Shown: piece by piece, positions 36,349 through 50,421 of the stretch
Numbering within the stretch: position 1 is the stretch's first letter
How the letters are laid out: the number at the start of each line of letters is the position of its first letter
Assembly (NCBI GenBank): GCA_028278025.1
Contig: JANQFE010000004.1
Location: 16,113-80,112 of the forward strand
From: Thermodesulfobacteriota bacterium
Lineage (GTDB): Bacteria; Desulfobacterota; WTBG01; CAIYCZ01; CAIRTM01
Direction of reading: 5' to 3'
Length of the DNA stretch: 64,000 nucleotides
Notes under the pieces: model-generated
The model's input: the letters and a program-made list of their open reading frames with translations, nothing else
What the model was told of the DNA's origin: nothing
Database searches by the model: none
Translations under genes and position numbers: made by a program

Positions 36349-37187
36349 GTATTAAAAAAGAGATACTGGATAACATAAAATCTTTACCTGCCATGAATAC
36401 TACAACAAAGAAGATTATGGCAATTCTGGGGTCTACAAATGTTGAAATTTCGGAAGTGGTAAAAATTATTGAATATGACCCGGCGCTTACCAGTAATGTT
36501 TTAAAGCTGGTTAATTCTGCCTACTTCGGATTGCAGAGTGAGGTTACCTCTATTAAACAGGCTGTTGTACTGCTGGGCTTGAACCAAATTTACAGAATAG
36601 TCATTGCAGTATCTTTCTCATCACTTATGAATAAGCCCATAGCGGGTTATGAACTTCCCTCCGGTGCTCTTTGGAAACATTGTGTTGCTACGGCAATTGC
36701 CTCTGAGACTATTGCACAGATGTTGAAAAACAGTGATGCCGATGTACTGTTCACTGCTGCACTTCTGCATGATATCGGTAAAATTGCGCTCTCTACTTTT
36801 GTTGATGAGTATTATAATCTCATTGAAGAAGAATCCCGGAAAATAGGAGAATCGTTTGAAATAATCGAGAGAAAAGTCCTCGGTATCGACCATGCTGAAG
36901 CGGGAGCAATTATACTTAAGAACTGGGGTATTCCCGAAGGTCTGTACTCTCCGGTTCGCTGGCATCACAGCCCGGATGATTGCACTCCTGCAGTTACTGT
37001 CGATATTGTTCATGTCGCTGATTCGCTCTGTCTTACAGGCGGCCTGGGTATCGGCCGGGAGGGCCTGCAGTACCGTCCATCAATAAAGGTAATGAAGCGC
37101 CTTTCGTTGAAAACGGAAACAATGGAAATGATTATGAGCCGCACCATGACAGGTCTGGACAATATCAAGGAAATATTTGAAATATAG
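36345..37187 (+). CDS. HDOD-domain signalling protein
   Basis: 280 residues, nearly all HDOD domain (LDNIKSLPAMNTTTKKIMAI, EYDPALTSNVLKLVNSAYFG, IKQAVVLLGLNQIYRIVIAV). The HD dipeptide survives (AALLHDIGKIAL), and WHHSPDD and VHVADSLC follow, which is more complete than in many HDOD proteins; the GYP loop of true HD-GYP enzymes is absent. HDOD proteins are usually regulatory, often linking nucleotide signals to motility. Embedded between cheD and a receiver gene with an ATGA overlap, it is part of the chemotaxis transcript. Confidence 0.88.
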   Translation: MSIKKEILDNIKSLPAMNTTTKKIMAILGSTNVEISEVVKIIEYDPALTSNVLKLVNSAYFGLQSEVTSIKQAVVLLGLNQIYRIVIAVSFSSLMNKPIAGYELPSGALWKHCVATAIASETIAQMLKNSDADVLFTAALLHDIGKIALSTFVDEYYNLIEEESRKIGESFEIIERKVLGIDHAEAGAIILKNWGIPEGLYSPVRWHHSPDDCTPAVTVDIVHVADSLCLTGGLGIGREGLQYRPSIKVMKRLSLKTETMEMIMSRTMTGLDNIKEIFEI

Positions 37188-37202
37188 TGGAGGATGTATG
37201 CC

Positions 37203-37598
37203 ATGGCATTCAACATACTTATCGTTGATGATTCAAAAACTATTCGTTCGGTTATAAAAAAGACCCTTGAAATTGCTGAGATACCTGTAGGTGAGTTATA
37301 TGAAGCAGAAAACGGGCAGGCAGGTCTTGCTGTGTTGCAAGAAAATTGGATCGATATTGTTTTTGCAGATATAAACATGCCTGTTATGACCGGCATCGAA
37401 ATGATTGAAAAAATGAATGCAGACAATCTGCTTGAAAAAACTCCGGTTATAATAGTGTCGACTGAAGGAAGTCAGACCCGGGTAGAGGAACTCATTAAGA
37501 AGGGTGTACGTGCTTTTATCCGCAAGCCTATCAGTCCGGAGACATTAAGAAATGTTGTTAATGAAGTTATGGGAGATTATGATGAAGGAGGAAACTAA
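37203..37598 (+). CDS. Single-domain response regulator, CheY-like
   Basis: 131 residues from the ATG at 37203; GGAGG ends 9 bases upstream, while an in-frame ATG at 37194 directly abuts it. Receiver features are intact: LIVDDSKTIRSVI, phospho-acceptor in VFADINMPVMTGIEMIEKM, IIVSTEGSQTRVEEL and FIRKPISPETL. It is different from the CheY at 31386 and may be a phosphate sink or the partner of the adjacent CheX, with whose gene it overlaps by 17 bases. Confidence 0.9.
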   Translation: MAFNILIVDDSKTIRSVIKKTLEIAEIPVGELYEAENGQAGLAVLQENWIDIVFADINMPVMTGIEMIEKMNADNLLEKTPVIIVSTEGSQTRVEELIKKGVRAFIRKPISPETLRNVVNEVMGDYDEGGN

Positions 37599-38040
37599 AG
37601 ATATTGTATATAAAGTATGTTGTGATGTTTTTGAACATCTGGCTTTTATGTTTGGGGAAGTGCTTGATGAAGATGATATTACAAGCGTTGCGGATACATT
37701 TATTAAAGCATCGATGTCATTTAAAGGTGAACAGCAGTCCGGGATTGTAGCAATAGTCGTACCGGAAGAATTGTCGGTAAACCTTGCATATGAAATACTT
37801 GGTCTTGAAAAATCAGAACAGATTGATCCCGACGGGCCGGAAGATGCCGTAAAGGAAGTGCTCAATACAATATGCGGCCGTTTGCTGCCGGCAATTTTTG
37901 GTGATTCTCCAATTTTTGATCTCACCCCTCCGGAAACCACTGTAATTTCTTACCAGGAATGGGAAGAGCTTGTTCAGGGACATGCGTACATTTCCCTAGA
38001 GATTGAAAATAATCCCGTATTGATAACCACATCACTCTAA
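37582..38040 (+). CDS. cheX: CheX-like chemotaxis phosphatase
   Basis: 152 residues from the ATG at 37582, with GGGAG 6 bases upstream, inside the end of the previous gene. The CheC/CheX/FliY phosphatase signature E-x-x-N is visible in VKEVLNTICGRLLPAIFGDS (a single copy, as in CheX). The preceding SMSFKGEQQSGIVAIVVPEE is the central beta part. CheX dephosphorylates CheY-P and thereby resets the motor signal. Overlap with the receiver gene suggests that protein is its target, but CheY at 31386 is equally possible. Confidence 0.82.
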   Translation: MKEETKDIVYKVCCDVFEHLAFMFGEVLDEDDITSVADTFIKASMSFKGEQQSGIVAIVVPEELSVNLAYEILGLEKSEQIDPDGPEDAVKEVLNTICGRLLPAIFGDSPIFDLTPPETTVISYQEWEELVQGHAYISLEIENNPVLITTSL

Positions 38041-39075
<1,035 letters not shown>

Positions 39076-39123
39076 TATATTTTTTAAATTTATTGGTTTA
39101 CATAATATAACTTATCAGACATT

Positions 39124-39648
39124 TTAAACATGGTCGGCAATCAGTTTATTCATATAATCAAATACAAACTGCGAATAGCGGCCTAGCCGGTAAATTTCAG
39201 TAAGTTTCTCAACAAATACTTCATAGGTAAGCATTTTATTATATAGAAGTGCTAAAAGAGCAATTGGCGCATTAATATATGCTATATTGTGAGCTTTACA
39301 CCAGCGGCATACTTTGCCATCATCTGTCAGGACTGCCTGGGCCCTGCAGTGTTCATAGAGTTCAATAATAAGGTAATCCGGGGCTGAGAGATTATTTGAT
39401 TTTCTTTTTGTAAATGGTGCCTTATAAATATTAAGAAGATTATCAGCAACTAACTGCTTATATACTGTAATGTCATCATTTATCTTATTTACATTTTTGC
39501 ATATAAGCTCATTATATATCTGAGACGCTACAAAAACATCTTTTATACGGCAATAGTGCCGCAAGACACCTGCCTTGGATAGATAGATTAGTGAAGACGC
39601 ATCCGCAACTATGCGACCGCCCTTGCAAAGAATTTTTTTGTTTGCCAT
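39124..39648 (-). CDS. PIN-like domain protein
   Basis: 174 residues. A PIN-type nuclease fold is suggested by VADASSLIYLSKAGVL near the N-terminus, the conserved acidic positions in LSAPDYLIIELYEHCRAQAV, and LTDDGKVCRWCKAHNI. PIN proteins cut RNA and many are toxins of VapBC modules, but no antitoxin-like ORF lies next to this one: the neighbours are cheB and, divergently, speB. It may be a solitary toxin, or a housekeeping PIN protein of the DUF3368 type. The activity is inferred from the fold only. Confidence 0.65.
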   Translation of the reverse strand: MANKKILCKGGRIVADASSLIYLSKAGVLRHYCRIKDVFVASQIYNELICKNVNKINDDITVYKQLVADNLLNIYKAPFTKRKSNNLSAPDYLIIELYEHCRAQAVLTDDGKVCRWCKAHNIAYINAPIALLALLYNKMLTYEVFVEKLTEIYRLGRYSQFVFDYMNKLIADHV

Positions 39649-39817
39649 TGATAAAAGTTGTGTGTGTTAATATATGATTGATTAATTATTTTGTTTGTAT
39701 TATGATTCTTATCTTAAAAAAATATAAATAAAATATAATTTAACAATTATTATTATCAAATTATAATGATTTTTGAAAGAAAAAATATCTTATTTTTATT
39801 TCAGCTAACTGACCCCT

Positions 39818-40702
39818 ATGAGCACGAAAAGCGTATCTGTCCCATATAATTTTGCCGGTTTGGATGATGACTGCTCCTCCTGGGAAACTTCACGTGTCGC
39901 TGTAATTCCGGTACCATATGATTTGACAACAACCTACCAGACCGGTACACGCAAAGGCCCGCAGGCCGTTATTGAAGCATCAACACATATGGAACTTTTT
40001 GACGATGAGCTGCACGGTGACGTCTCCATGATTGGAATACATACTTGTGACCAGGTCGAGCAGGTAACAACAGGACCCGATGCAATGGTTGCACGGGTAG
40101 CAGAAGTTGTTTCACGTGTTGTTGACGCCGGGAAATTCCCCGTTGTGCTGGGTGGTGAACATACCGTGACGCTGGGTGCCGTGCAGGCCATGAAAAAAAA
40201 ACATGCTCATATCGGTGTTGTGCAGTTTGATGCCCATGCCGATCTGCGTAACACCTATCAAGGGTCGCACTATAATCATGCTTGTGTAGGCCGGCGCCTA
40301 AATGAACTCGGTAAGCTTACCCAGATAGGCACTAGAAGCCTTTGCTCGGAAGAGTATGACTTTTTAGCAAGCTCAAATATACATTCTTTTTTTGCAAAAG
40401 ATATATTGCAAGATACTGCCTGGATTGAAAAATGTATTGAAATACTACCATCACCTATATATATTACTATTGATGTGGATGTGTTCGATCCTTCTATAAT
40501 GCCTTCCGTAGGCACACCGGAGCCCGGCGGGCTCGGCTGGTATGAAATACTGCATGTGCTGAGAAGCATTACGGCAAAAAAACAGATTATCGGTTTTGAC
40601 ATTGTCGAATTGTGCCCGCAGCCGTCAAACCATGCACCTGATTTTCTGGCTGCAAAATTATGCTACAAGATGCTGGGGTATATATTATTGCACACGAGCT
40701 GA
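39818..40702 (+). CDS. speB: Agmatinase
   Basis: 294 residues. Member of the ureohydrolase family with all manganese ligands: GGEHTVTLG, QFDAHADLRNTYQGSHYNHA, TIDVDVFDPS, and the closing IIGFDIVELCP. It hydrolyses agmatine to putrescine and urea. Together with the arginine decarboxylase gene 36 bases downstream it completes a two-step route from arginine to putrescine. No ribosome-binding site is visible before the ATG; the 169 bases upstream are very A+T-rich. The family also contains arginases and guanidinobutyrases; the partner gene favours agmatinase. Confidence 0.9.
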   Translation: MSTKSVSVPYNFAGLDDDCSSWETSRVAVIPVPYDLTTTYQTGTRKGPQAVIEASTHMELFDDELHGDVSMIGIHTCDQVEQVTTGPDAMVARVAEVVSRVVDAGKFPVVLGGEHTVTLGAVQAMKKKHAHIGVVQFDAHADLRNTYQGSHYNHACVGRRLNELGKLTQIGTRSLCSEEYDFLASSNIHSFFAKDILQDTAWIEKCIEILPSPIYITIDVDVFDPSIMPSVGTPEPGGLGWYEILHVLRSITAKKQIIGFDIVELCPQPSNHAPDFLAAKLCYKMLGYILLHTS

Positions 40703-40738
40703 TGCGGAACCCTGTGCTTGTAAAGGAGATATACAACC

Positions 40739-41284
40739 GTGAAACTGGTTCCTCAAAAAGTTTTTTTTACCAAGGGTGACGGCACCCACAAGGATGAGTT
40801 GCGTTCATTTGAGCTTGCCCTGCGCGATGCCGGCATTGAAAAATTAAATTTAGTGTCTGTTTCAAGCATACTGCCGCCCGGCTGTAAAATAATCTCAAGA
40901 AAACAGGGGTTAAGAACATTAGAACCGGGCGCAATTACATTTTGTGTATTAAGTAAATGTTCCAGTAATGAACCCCGACGCCTTATTGCAGCCTCGGTTG
41001 GATGTGCAATGCCGATGGATAATAACGGCTACGGCTATCTTTCGGAGGTGCATGAATACGGCATGACTGAAAAAGAGGCCGGGGATCGTGCTGAGGATAT
41101 GGCCGCTGCCATGCTGGCATCAACACTGGGCATAGAATTTGATGAAGATAAAAGCTGGGATGAAAAGAAAGAGGTGTATCGCATCAGTAATAAAATTTAC
41201 AAATCAACGGAAATAACCCAATCTGCGATCGTAACAAAAAAAGGCTATACAACTGTTGTCGCAGCAGCTGTTTTTATTATGTAA
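40739..41284 (+). CDS. pdaD: Pyruvoyl-dependent arginine decarboxylase
   Basis: 181 residues, GTG start with AAAGGAGA 8 bases upstream. PdaD converts arginine to agmatine and uses a pyruvoyl group made by self-cleavage between two serines; the site is seen as SVSSILPPGCK (S42-S43). Further family features are FFTKGDGTHKDELRSFELAL, ASVGCAMPMDNNGYGYLSEV and EAGDRAEDMAAAML. This enzyme type is common in archaea and scattered in bacteria, where most species use the PLP-dependent SpeA. Its place after speB supports putrescine production. Confidence 0.93.
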   Translation: MKLVPQKVFFTKGDGTHKDELRSFELALRDAGIEKLNLVSVSSILPPGCKIISRKQGLRTLEPGAITFCVLSKCSSNEPRRLIAASVGCAMPMDNNGYGYLSEVHEYGMTEKEAGDRAEDMAAAMLASTLGIEFDEDKSWDEKKEVYRISNKIYKSTEITQSAIVTKKGYTTVVAAAVFIM

Positions 41285-41312
41285 TAATTACTACACAAGG
41301 AGGTCAGAACCT

Positions 41313-44088
<2,776 letters not shown>

Positions 44089-44091
44089 CTC

Positions 44092-44757
44092 ATGGGCTTT
44101 TTCGACCAGGGCAATCAGAGCGAAAAAGAAAGACTGCATATGGTTGATAAACAGCTGGTTGCACGCGGCATTTCCGATGAGCAGGTGCTCGATGCTATGA
44201 GAAATGTTCCCCGCGAAGTATTTGTCCCGGCTAAATACAGACATGATGCTTTTAATGACGGTCCGTTACCGATCGGAAAGGGCCAAACCATATCGCAACC
44301 CTATATGGTTGCCCTGATGACTGAATGTTTAAATCTTACAAAAGATGCGAAAGTCCTGGAAATCGGCACAGGTTCCGGTTATCAAATGGCTGTTCTGCTG
44401 CGCATTACTCCGTATGTCTATTCAATAGAACGAATTGCCGCCCTGGCTGAAAATGCTCAAAATACACTCGTTTCACTGGGATACGAATCAGTCAATATTA
44501 AAGTCGGCGACGGAACCTGCGGCTGGCCGGAGCAGGCCCCCTTTGACGGCATTATTGTTACGTCCGGGGCTCCATCAATCACTGAAACACTTAAAGAACA
44601 GCTTGCTGACGGCGGACGGTTGATTATACCCGTAGGCACCCGGCATACGCAAACCCTCTATAAAATTACCCGAACAGGTAATAGGTTCAACCAGGAAGAA
44701 ATTACTTGTTGTGTTTTTGTACCGCTTATTGGAAAATACGGCTGGGAAGACAACTGA
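44092..44757 (+). CDS. pcm: Protein-L-isoaspartate O-methyltransferase
   Basis: 221 residues, starting 3 bases after eno. It methylates isoaspartyl residues in damaged proteins to start their repair. The SAM-binding motif is VLEIGTGSGYQMAVLL; the family segments REVFVPAKYRHDAFNDGPLP, IGKGQTISQPYMVALMTE and GGRLIIPVG are intact. An internal methionine (HMVDKQLVARG, residue 17) is a possible alternative start closer to the usual family start. Confidence 0.95.
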   Translation: MGFFDQGNQSEKERLHMVDKQLVARGISDEQVLDAMRNVPREVFVPAKYRHDAFNDGPLPIGKGQTISQPYMVALMTECLNLTKDAKVLEIGTGSGYQMAVLLRITPYVYSIERIAALAENAQNTLVSLGYESVNIKVGDGTCGWPEQAPFDGIIVTSGAPSITETLKEQLADGGRLIIPVGTRHTQTLYKITRTGNRFNQEEITCCVFVPLIGKYGWEDN

Positions 44758-44790
44758 AAGACCGGTCATGAACATGTATGGAGTACTACT

Positions 44791-46002
44791 ATGAAATCTC
44801 ACCATTTTGAAGAACTTGTTATAGAGAATACAACAAAGATTATTTTTTTGATTATGGACGGACTTGGCGGTGTTGAAATGCCGGGCAGCGGCGGTACCGA
44901 ACTCCAGGTTGCCTGCACACCGCATCTTGACCGGCTTGCCTCTGATGGTATCTGCGGACTGCTTGATCCGATTGCACCCGGCATCACACCCGGCAGTGGG
45001 CCCGCTCACTTCGGATTGTTCGGCTATGATCCGGTGGAGTATAATATCGGCCGCGGCGTTCTTGAGGCCGCCGGCATAGACTTTCCATTTACACCGGATG
45101 ATGTTGTAGCACGAATAAATTTTTGTACCGTTGCAGATGACGGTACTATAACTGATCGTCGTGCCGGTCGAATTACATCGGAAGAGAATGTAAGCATATG
45201 TAAAAAAATTCAGGAATCTATTAAAAAGCATCCCCGCCTGGATGAGATTATTATTGAACCGGTGAAGGAACACCGGGCCGTTGTCGTCTTTCGTGGCAAA
45301 GGTCTGCAGGGAGATCTCGATGATACCGATCCGCAAAAAACCGGTGTACGGCCCCTTGAACCGAAGGCACGCAATCAGCAGTCGGTTGAAACAGTACCGA
45401 TAGTTTCAGACTTTATTTCTCAGGTAGCAGACATCCTGTCGGATGAGCCCAAGGCAAACATGTTGCTTCTGCGCGGGTTTGCAAAATATCATAGATTCCC
45501 TTCCATGTTCGAACGCTTCAAACTCAAGTCACTGGCCATTGCAGCCTACCCTATGTATAAAGGCATTGCCCGACTGCTCGGCATGGAGGTCCTTGAGGGA
45601 ATGACTGATATAGCTAGCGAGTTTAAAGCCCTGGAGGATAATTATGCTAACTATGATTTTTTCTTTATCCATATTAAACCTACCGACTCACGCGGCGAAG
45701 ATGGTGATTTTGAGGCCAAAGTAAAAGTGATAGAAGAAGTCGATTCATATATCCCGGCAGTTCAAAAACTTAGTCCCGGCGTACTGGTTGTCACCGGTGA
45801 CCACTCTACCCCTGCCCTTCTCAAAAGTCATAGCTGGCATCCTGTACCGGTAGTGCTTTATTCACAATGTTGCCGAAAGGATGCAGTTACACACTTTGAT
45901 GAGTTAAGTTGTATCAATGGCGGCATAGGCCGCATGGAGACTGTCTTTTTGATGAGTATTGCACTTGCTAATGCCGACAGACTTGCAAAGTTCGGGGCGT
46001 GA
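44791..46002 (+). CDS. apgM: 2,3-bisphosphoglycerate-independent phosphoglycerate mutase, archaeal type
   Basis: 403 residues. It converts 3- to 2-phosphoglycerate and belongs to the alkaline-phosphatase superfamily. Metal-binding and core motifs: IIFLIMDGLGGVEMPGSGGT, CTPHLDRLASDGICGLLDPI, GITPGSGPAHFGLFGYDP, FFIHIKPTDSRGEDGDFEAK and VTGDHSTPALLKSHSWHPVP. This ApgM type is typical of archaea and is found in several deep or anaerobic bacterial lineages instead of GpmA or GpmI. GGAG lies 8 bases before the ATG. It sits 33 bases after pcm, two genes from enolase, the next glycolytic step. Confidence 0.95.
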   Translation: MKSHHFEELVIENTTKIIFLIMDGLGGVEMPGSGGTELQVACTPHLDRLASDGICGLLDPIAPGITPGSGPAHFGLFGYDPVEYNIGRGVLEAAGIDFPFTPDDVVARINFCTVADDGTITDRRAGRITSEENVSICKKIQESIKKHPRLDEIIIEPVKEHRAVVVFRGKGLQGDLDDTDPQKTGVRPLEPKARNQQSVETVPIVSDFISQVADILSDEPKANMLLLRGFAKYHRFPSMFERFKLKSLAIAAYPMYKGIARLLGMEVLEGMTDIASEFKALEDNYANYDFFFIHIKPTDSRGEDGDFEAKVKVIEEVDSYIPAVQKLSPGVLVVTGDHSTPALLKSHSWHPVPVVLYSQCCRKDAVTHFDELSCINGGIGRMETVFLMSIALANADRLAKFGA

Positions 46003-46011
46003 TTATTATAA

Positions 46012-48039
<2,028 letters not shown>

Positions 48040-48143
48040 CATGCTTGATAATATTAAATTTATTTACTCATGCGAAAATACGTATAGATGTAAATTTGAA
48101 ATAAAATAATATTTTAATATATATTTTATCCATCTCGCCATTT

Positions 48144-48177
48144 CACAGTGGTTTTTTATGGCTAAATAACCACTGTG
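48144..48177. other. Hairpin between ligA and the cassette array
   Basis: A perfect 10-bp inverted repeat, CACAGTGGTT (48144-48153) with AACCACTGTG (48168-48177), has a 14-base loop. No T-run follows on either strand. It stands 11 bases before the first cassette boundary (48188/48189). It could be part of a degenerate recombination site or a weak terminator of ligA. Confidence 0.4.
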
Positions 48178-48199
48178 TATAATAATTGTTAGCTCTTTT

Positions 48200-48616
48200 A
48201 TGAAGATGGCATTCATTTCTGGATTATTTGCTTTGCTGGGTGGTTTTATTGGCGCATGGCTTACTCGTAAAACAGAATATCAAAAATGGCTTCGTCAACA
48301 ACGTAGCGTTGAATTTTCGGAGTTTATAAAACAATTAGAAGATGTTAGGGTAAAAGCTAGCGATATACTTTATAGTTCCAAACCCACTGATGAAGAAAAA
48401 GATTTTCAAATTACAGAGTTGTTTATCGGATTAAAACCACTTGAGAATATTGTCCGACTTTATCCGAATAAGTCTGATAGAGAAACATTTTCTAAGTTAA
48501 AGCATAAAATTTGGTCTTTTTACTCTCCCAGCATTAAAAAATCAGTACGAATGAAGAAACATAAAGAATTGTTACAAGGCATACAGGACTTGTTTGAAAA
48601 AAATATTAAAGGCTAA
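48200..48616 (+). CDS. Cassette 1: small membrane-anchored protein of unknown function
   Basis: 138 residues. The first 22 residues are hydrophobic and Gly-rich (FISGLFALLGGFIGAWLT), followed by a positively charged RKTEYQKWLRQQRSVEFSEF. That gives a single N-terminal membrane anchor with a cytoplasmic, helical and charged body. Proteins of this pattern are common in integron cassettes; none has an established function that I know of. The start lies 11 bases after the cassette boundary, with no ribosome-binding site of its own. The stop codon (48614-48616) lies inside the R'' box of attC1. A+T content is high. Confidence 0.7.
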   Translation: MKMAFISGLFALLGGFIGAWLTRKTEYQKWLRQQRSVEFSEFIKQLEDVRVKASDILYSSKPTDEEKDFQITELFIGLKPLENIVRLYPNKSDRETFSKLKHKIWSFYSPSIKKSVRMKKHKELLQGIQDLFEKNIKG

Positions 48617-48669
48617 TAATCGCTTCCAGCCGAGGCTCGTACCTCGCGCGGCTGAAGCACACGTTGGAC
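48611..48669 (+). repeat. attC site 1 (59-base element)
   Basis: The site is exactly 59 bp. R'' is GGCTAAT (48611-48617) and R' is GTTGGAC (48663-48669). L'' GCTTCCAGCCG and L' CGGCTGAAGC pair over 10 bases with one extra C in L'', the extrahelical base expected in attC folding. R'' agrees with the start of its own cassette (GTTAGCT at 48188) at 5 of 7 positions. Confidence 0.85.
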
Positions 48670-48694
48670 ACAAAGGCTCAGAAGGAGGGATACA

Positions 48695-49651
48695 ATGCAG
48701 AACACCAACTCAGCCACCAAGGATTCAGAGTCATCAATCAACGTTCAGAACTTCCTTGGAGTAGCCGCGATAATTCTTGTCGTTGCCTCTGCTGTGGTCG
48801 GACACTTGACCACTGATAAGTCAGGTCAGGTCCTTGCTGACCTGACTATGATCTTTGGAACTTTCTATGTTTCTTTCTTGGTTTCCCGCTATTTTGCCTT
48901 GGTGACCTCCCGCAAAGAGCTGCAGGATCTAGCGGAGGCGTCGGGGACACGCATCTTTTTGCTGTCGTCACAAATGAAGGAGCTGGCGCAAGATGTTTAT
49001 AACTATGAATCTGACGGACCGACCTCGAAGATTTACTATAACGTCATTGGAACCGAACTCACTCGCTTGGCCAGCCAAGCCGAGTTGTCGTTTGAGGATC
49101 TACAGAGAATAGCTAAAGTCGACCTGTCAATCCCACAACTCCGTGAAGACGCAGTGACTCGAGTTGAGGAAGTTAAGCAACGGGAGAAGGTAAGATGTCC
49201 AGAATGCGAGAAGGAACTGGAGGTCCTGGTTGGGGCCGCGACCGGGACTTCGAGACACTGTCGATGCGACAAGTGTGGCAAGGTTTTTATCAGCCATCGG
49301 CTTTCTGATGGTGGAATTAAGATCAGCTATTCAGACGATCTTGAAATTGAATGTCCCAACAATGCTTGCACGAATCAAATCCGAATTCGACGTGGTCCCA
49401 CAGACTGGGGAACAAAAATCCGCAATTGCTATGAATGTTTCGCACGAATCAGATTCGACCTCGACAATAAAGAAATCGAGAACTTCACAATTGAGGAGCC
49501 CCTTGAGCTCGACCGCCCCCTCATCGCGAATGCACAGTGCAAGTGTCCCTACTGCTCTTGGCTAGTTACATTCGGTGAGACCCGGAACTCAAGGGGTGAA
49601 TGGATACAATCCTGTCCAAGCTGTACGAAGCTAATCAAGGTGAAGGATTAG
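48695..49651 (+). CDS. Cassette 2: membrane protein with zinc-ribbon-type cysteine motifs
   Basis: 318 residues behind an AAGGAGG site. Two hydrophobic segments (about 17-38, FLGVAAIILVVASAVVG, and about 48-68, LADLTMIFGTFYVSFLVSRY) anchor it. A helical linker follows, then a soluble region with three Cys-pair modules: CPECEKEL with CRCDKCGKVF (about 167-195), CPNNACTNQ with NCYECFARI, and CKCPYCSWL with CPSCTKLI (about 285-315). These look like zinc ribbons and could bind nucleic acid or protein. I do not recognise a family. The gene is visibly richer in G+C than its neighbours, and its stop codon shares its last base with attC2. Confidence 0.75.
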   Translation: MQNTNSATKDSESSINVQNFLGVAAIILVVASAVVGHLTTDKSGQVLADLTMIFGTFYVSFLVSRYFALVTSRKELQDLAEASGTRIFLLSSQMKELAQDVYNYESDGPTSKIYYNVIGTELTRLASQAELSFEDLQRIAKVDLSIPQLREDAVTRVEEVKQREKVRCPECEKELEVLVGAATGTSRHCRCDKCGKVFISHRLSDGGIKISYSDDLEIECPNNACTNQIRIRRGPTDWGTKIRNCYECFARIRFDLDNKEIENFTIEEPLELDRPLIANAQCKCPYCSWLVTFGETRNSRGEWIQSCPSCTKLIKVKD

Positions 49652-49806
49652 TCCAACAAATGGATCGAGACGGAAGTGGTTCCGCTTGCGCATTGAAGTC
49701 GAGTATGAGGCTATTGAATATACCCTCTCCGCACTTCTTCAAATACCTTGTCACAACTATCCGAGCTTGAACTTGCAGATGTCGCTGCTGAATTCAATCG
49801 TTAGGC
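49651..49806 (+). repeat. attC-like site 2
   Basis: R'' GTCCAAC (49651-49657) is fully complementary to the boundary GTTGGAC (48663-48669) where this cassette starts. R' is GTTAGGC (49800-49806). GATCGA (49663-49668) can pair with TCAATC (49794-49799) at 5 of 6 positions. At 156 bp it is longer than most attC sites, so part of it may be a remnant of another cassette. Confidence 0.65.
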
Positions 49807-49823
49807 GAAGGGAGAATAAAAGA

Positions 49824-50267
49824 ATGAAGAAAATAATACCACCGGTTTTATTTGTTATCTGCATAGTTATCATGGTGGGACTTTGGCTGGTGTTTCCAAT
49901 TATGCAGTTTCTTACATTTCCGATCAGCCTGGTTGGTATTCTGCCTTTTATAGCTGGGCTGGGAATCGCCAAGCGTGGTTCTGATATATTTAAAAAAACG
50001 GGAACGAATATCGAGACATTTGATGATCCGAATATATTAGTTACAGATGGTCTCTATCGAATAAGTAGAAATCCAATGTATCTTGGGTTTCTTGTAGCTC
50101 TGCTTGGAGTAGCTATTATGCTTGGAAATTTTTCATCAATCCTTGTTGTAATTGGATTTTTTGTCATAACAGATCGCTGGTATATTAGGTTTGAAGAAGT
50201 AGCTATGGCTAAAACATTTGGCGAACAGTATGCAGAGTACAAAGCGAAAACAAGACGCTGGTTGTAA
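49824..50267 (+). CDS. Cassette 3: isoprenylcysteine carboxyl methyltransferase (ICMT)-like membrane protein
   Basis: 147 residues from the ATG at 49824, with GGGAG nearby; an in-frame extension to a TTG at 49686 runs through attC2 and is not credible. Hydrophobic segments: about 5-25, 30-46 and 95-120. The C-terminal pattern is that of the ICMT/PEMT-like membrane methyltransferase superfamily: LVTDGLYRISRNPMYLGFLV, RWYIRFEEVAMAKTFGEQYA and EYKAKTRRWL. These bind SAM in the membrane; bacterial members act on lipids or small molecules, with the substrate generally unknown. The gene fills its cassette from 18 bases after the R' box to 2 bases before attC3. Confidence 0.82.
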   Translation: MKKIIPPVLFVICIVIMVGLWLVFPIMQFLTFPISLVGILPFIAGLGIAKRGSDIFKKTGTNIETFDDPNILVTDGLYRISRNPMYLGFLVALLGVAIMLGNFSSILVVIGFFVITDRWYIRFEEVAMAKTFGEQYAEYKAKTRRWL

Positions 50268-50269
50268 TT

Positions 50270-50361
50270 GCCTAACAAGTAAATTAACTCGGACGTCACA
50301 AAGCTGCTCCGCTTGTTTCTCGCTACTCAACTTAGCAATGCCGGTTATTTCCGCGTTCTTC
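50270..50361 (+). repeat. attC-like site 3
   Basis: R'' GCCTAAC (50270-50276) is fully complementary to the start of its cassette (GTTAGGC, 49800). The 3' end GCCGGTTATTT (50340-50350) pairs with AAATTAACTCGG (50281-50292) apart from two unpaired T residues in the left arm, as in attC hairpins. R' would be GTTCTTC (50355-50361), which departs from the GTTRRRY consensus. Confidence 0.7.
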
Positions 50362-50421
50362 AACGCAAGAGCATAAAATGTTTTATCTTGATAAATTCAG
50401 TAAAATAGTTAAAATTTTTAT

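Noticed and set aside
48144..48177. Hairpin after ligA as a first attC or attI site
   Set aside because: No R'' box of the right form lies on its left side, and the distance to the first boundary is off. Kept only as a hairpin.
49686..49823. N-terminal extension of the ICMT-like protein from a TTG at 49686
   Set aside because: It would translate through the attC2 site and its R' box; the ATG at 49824 has a purine-rich site and begins a normal membrane segment.
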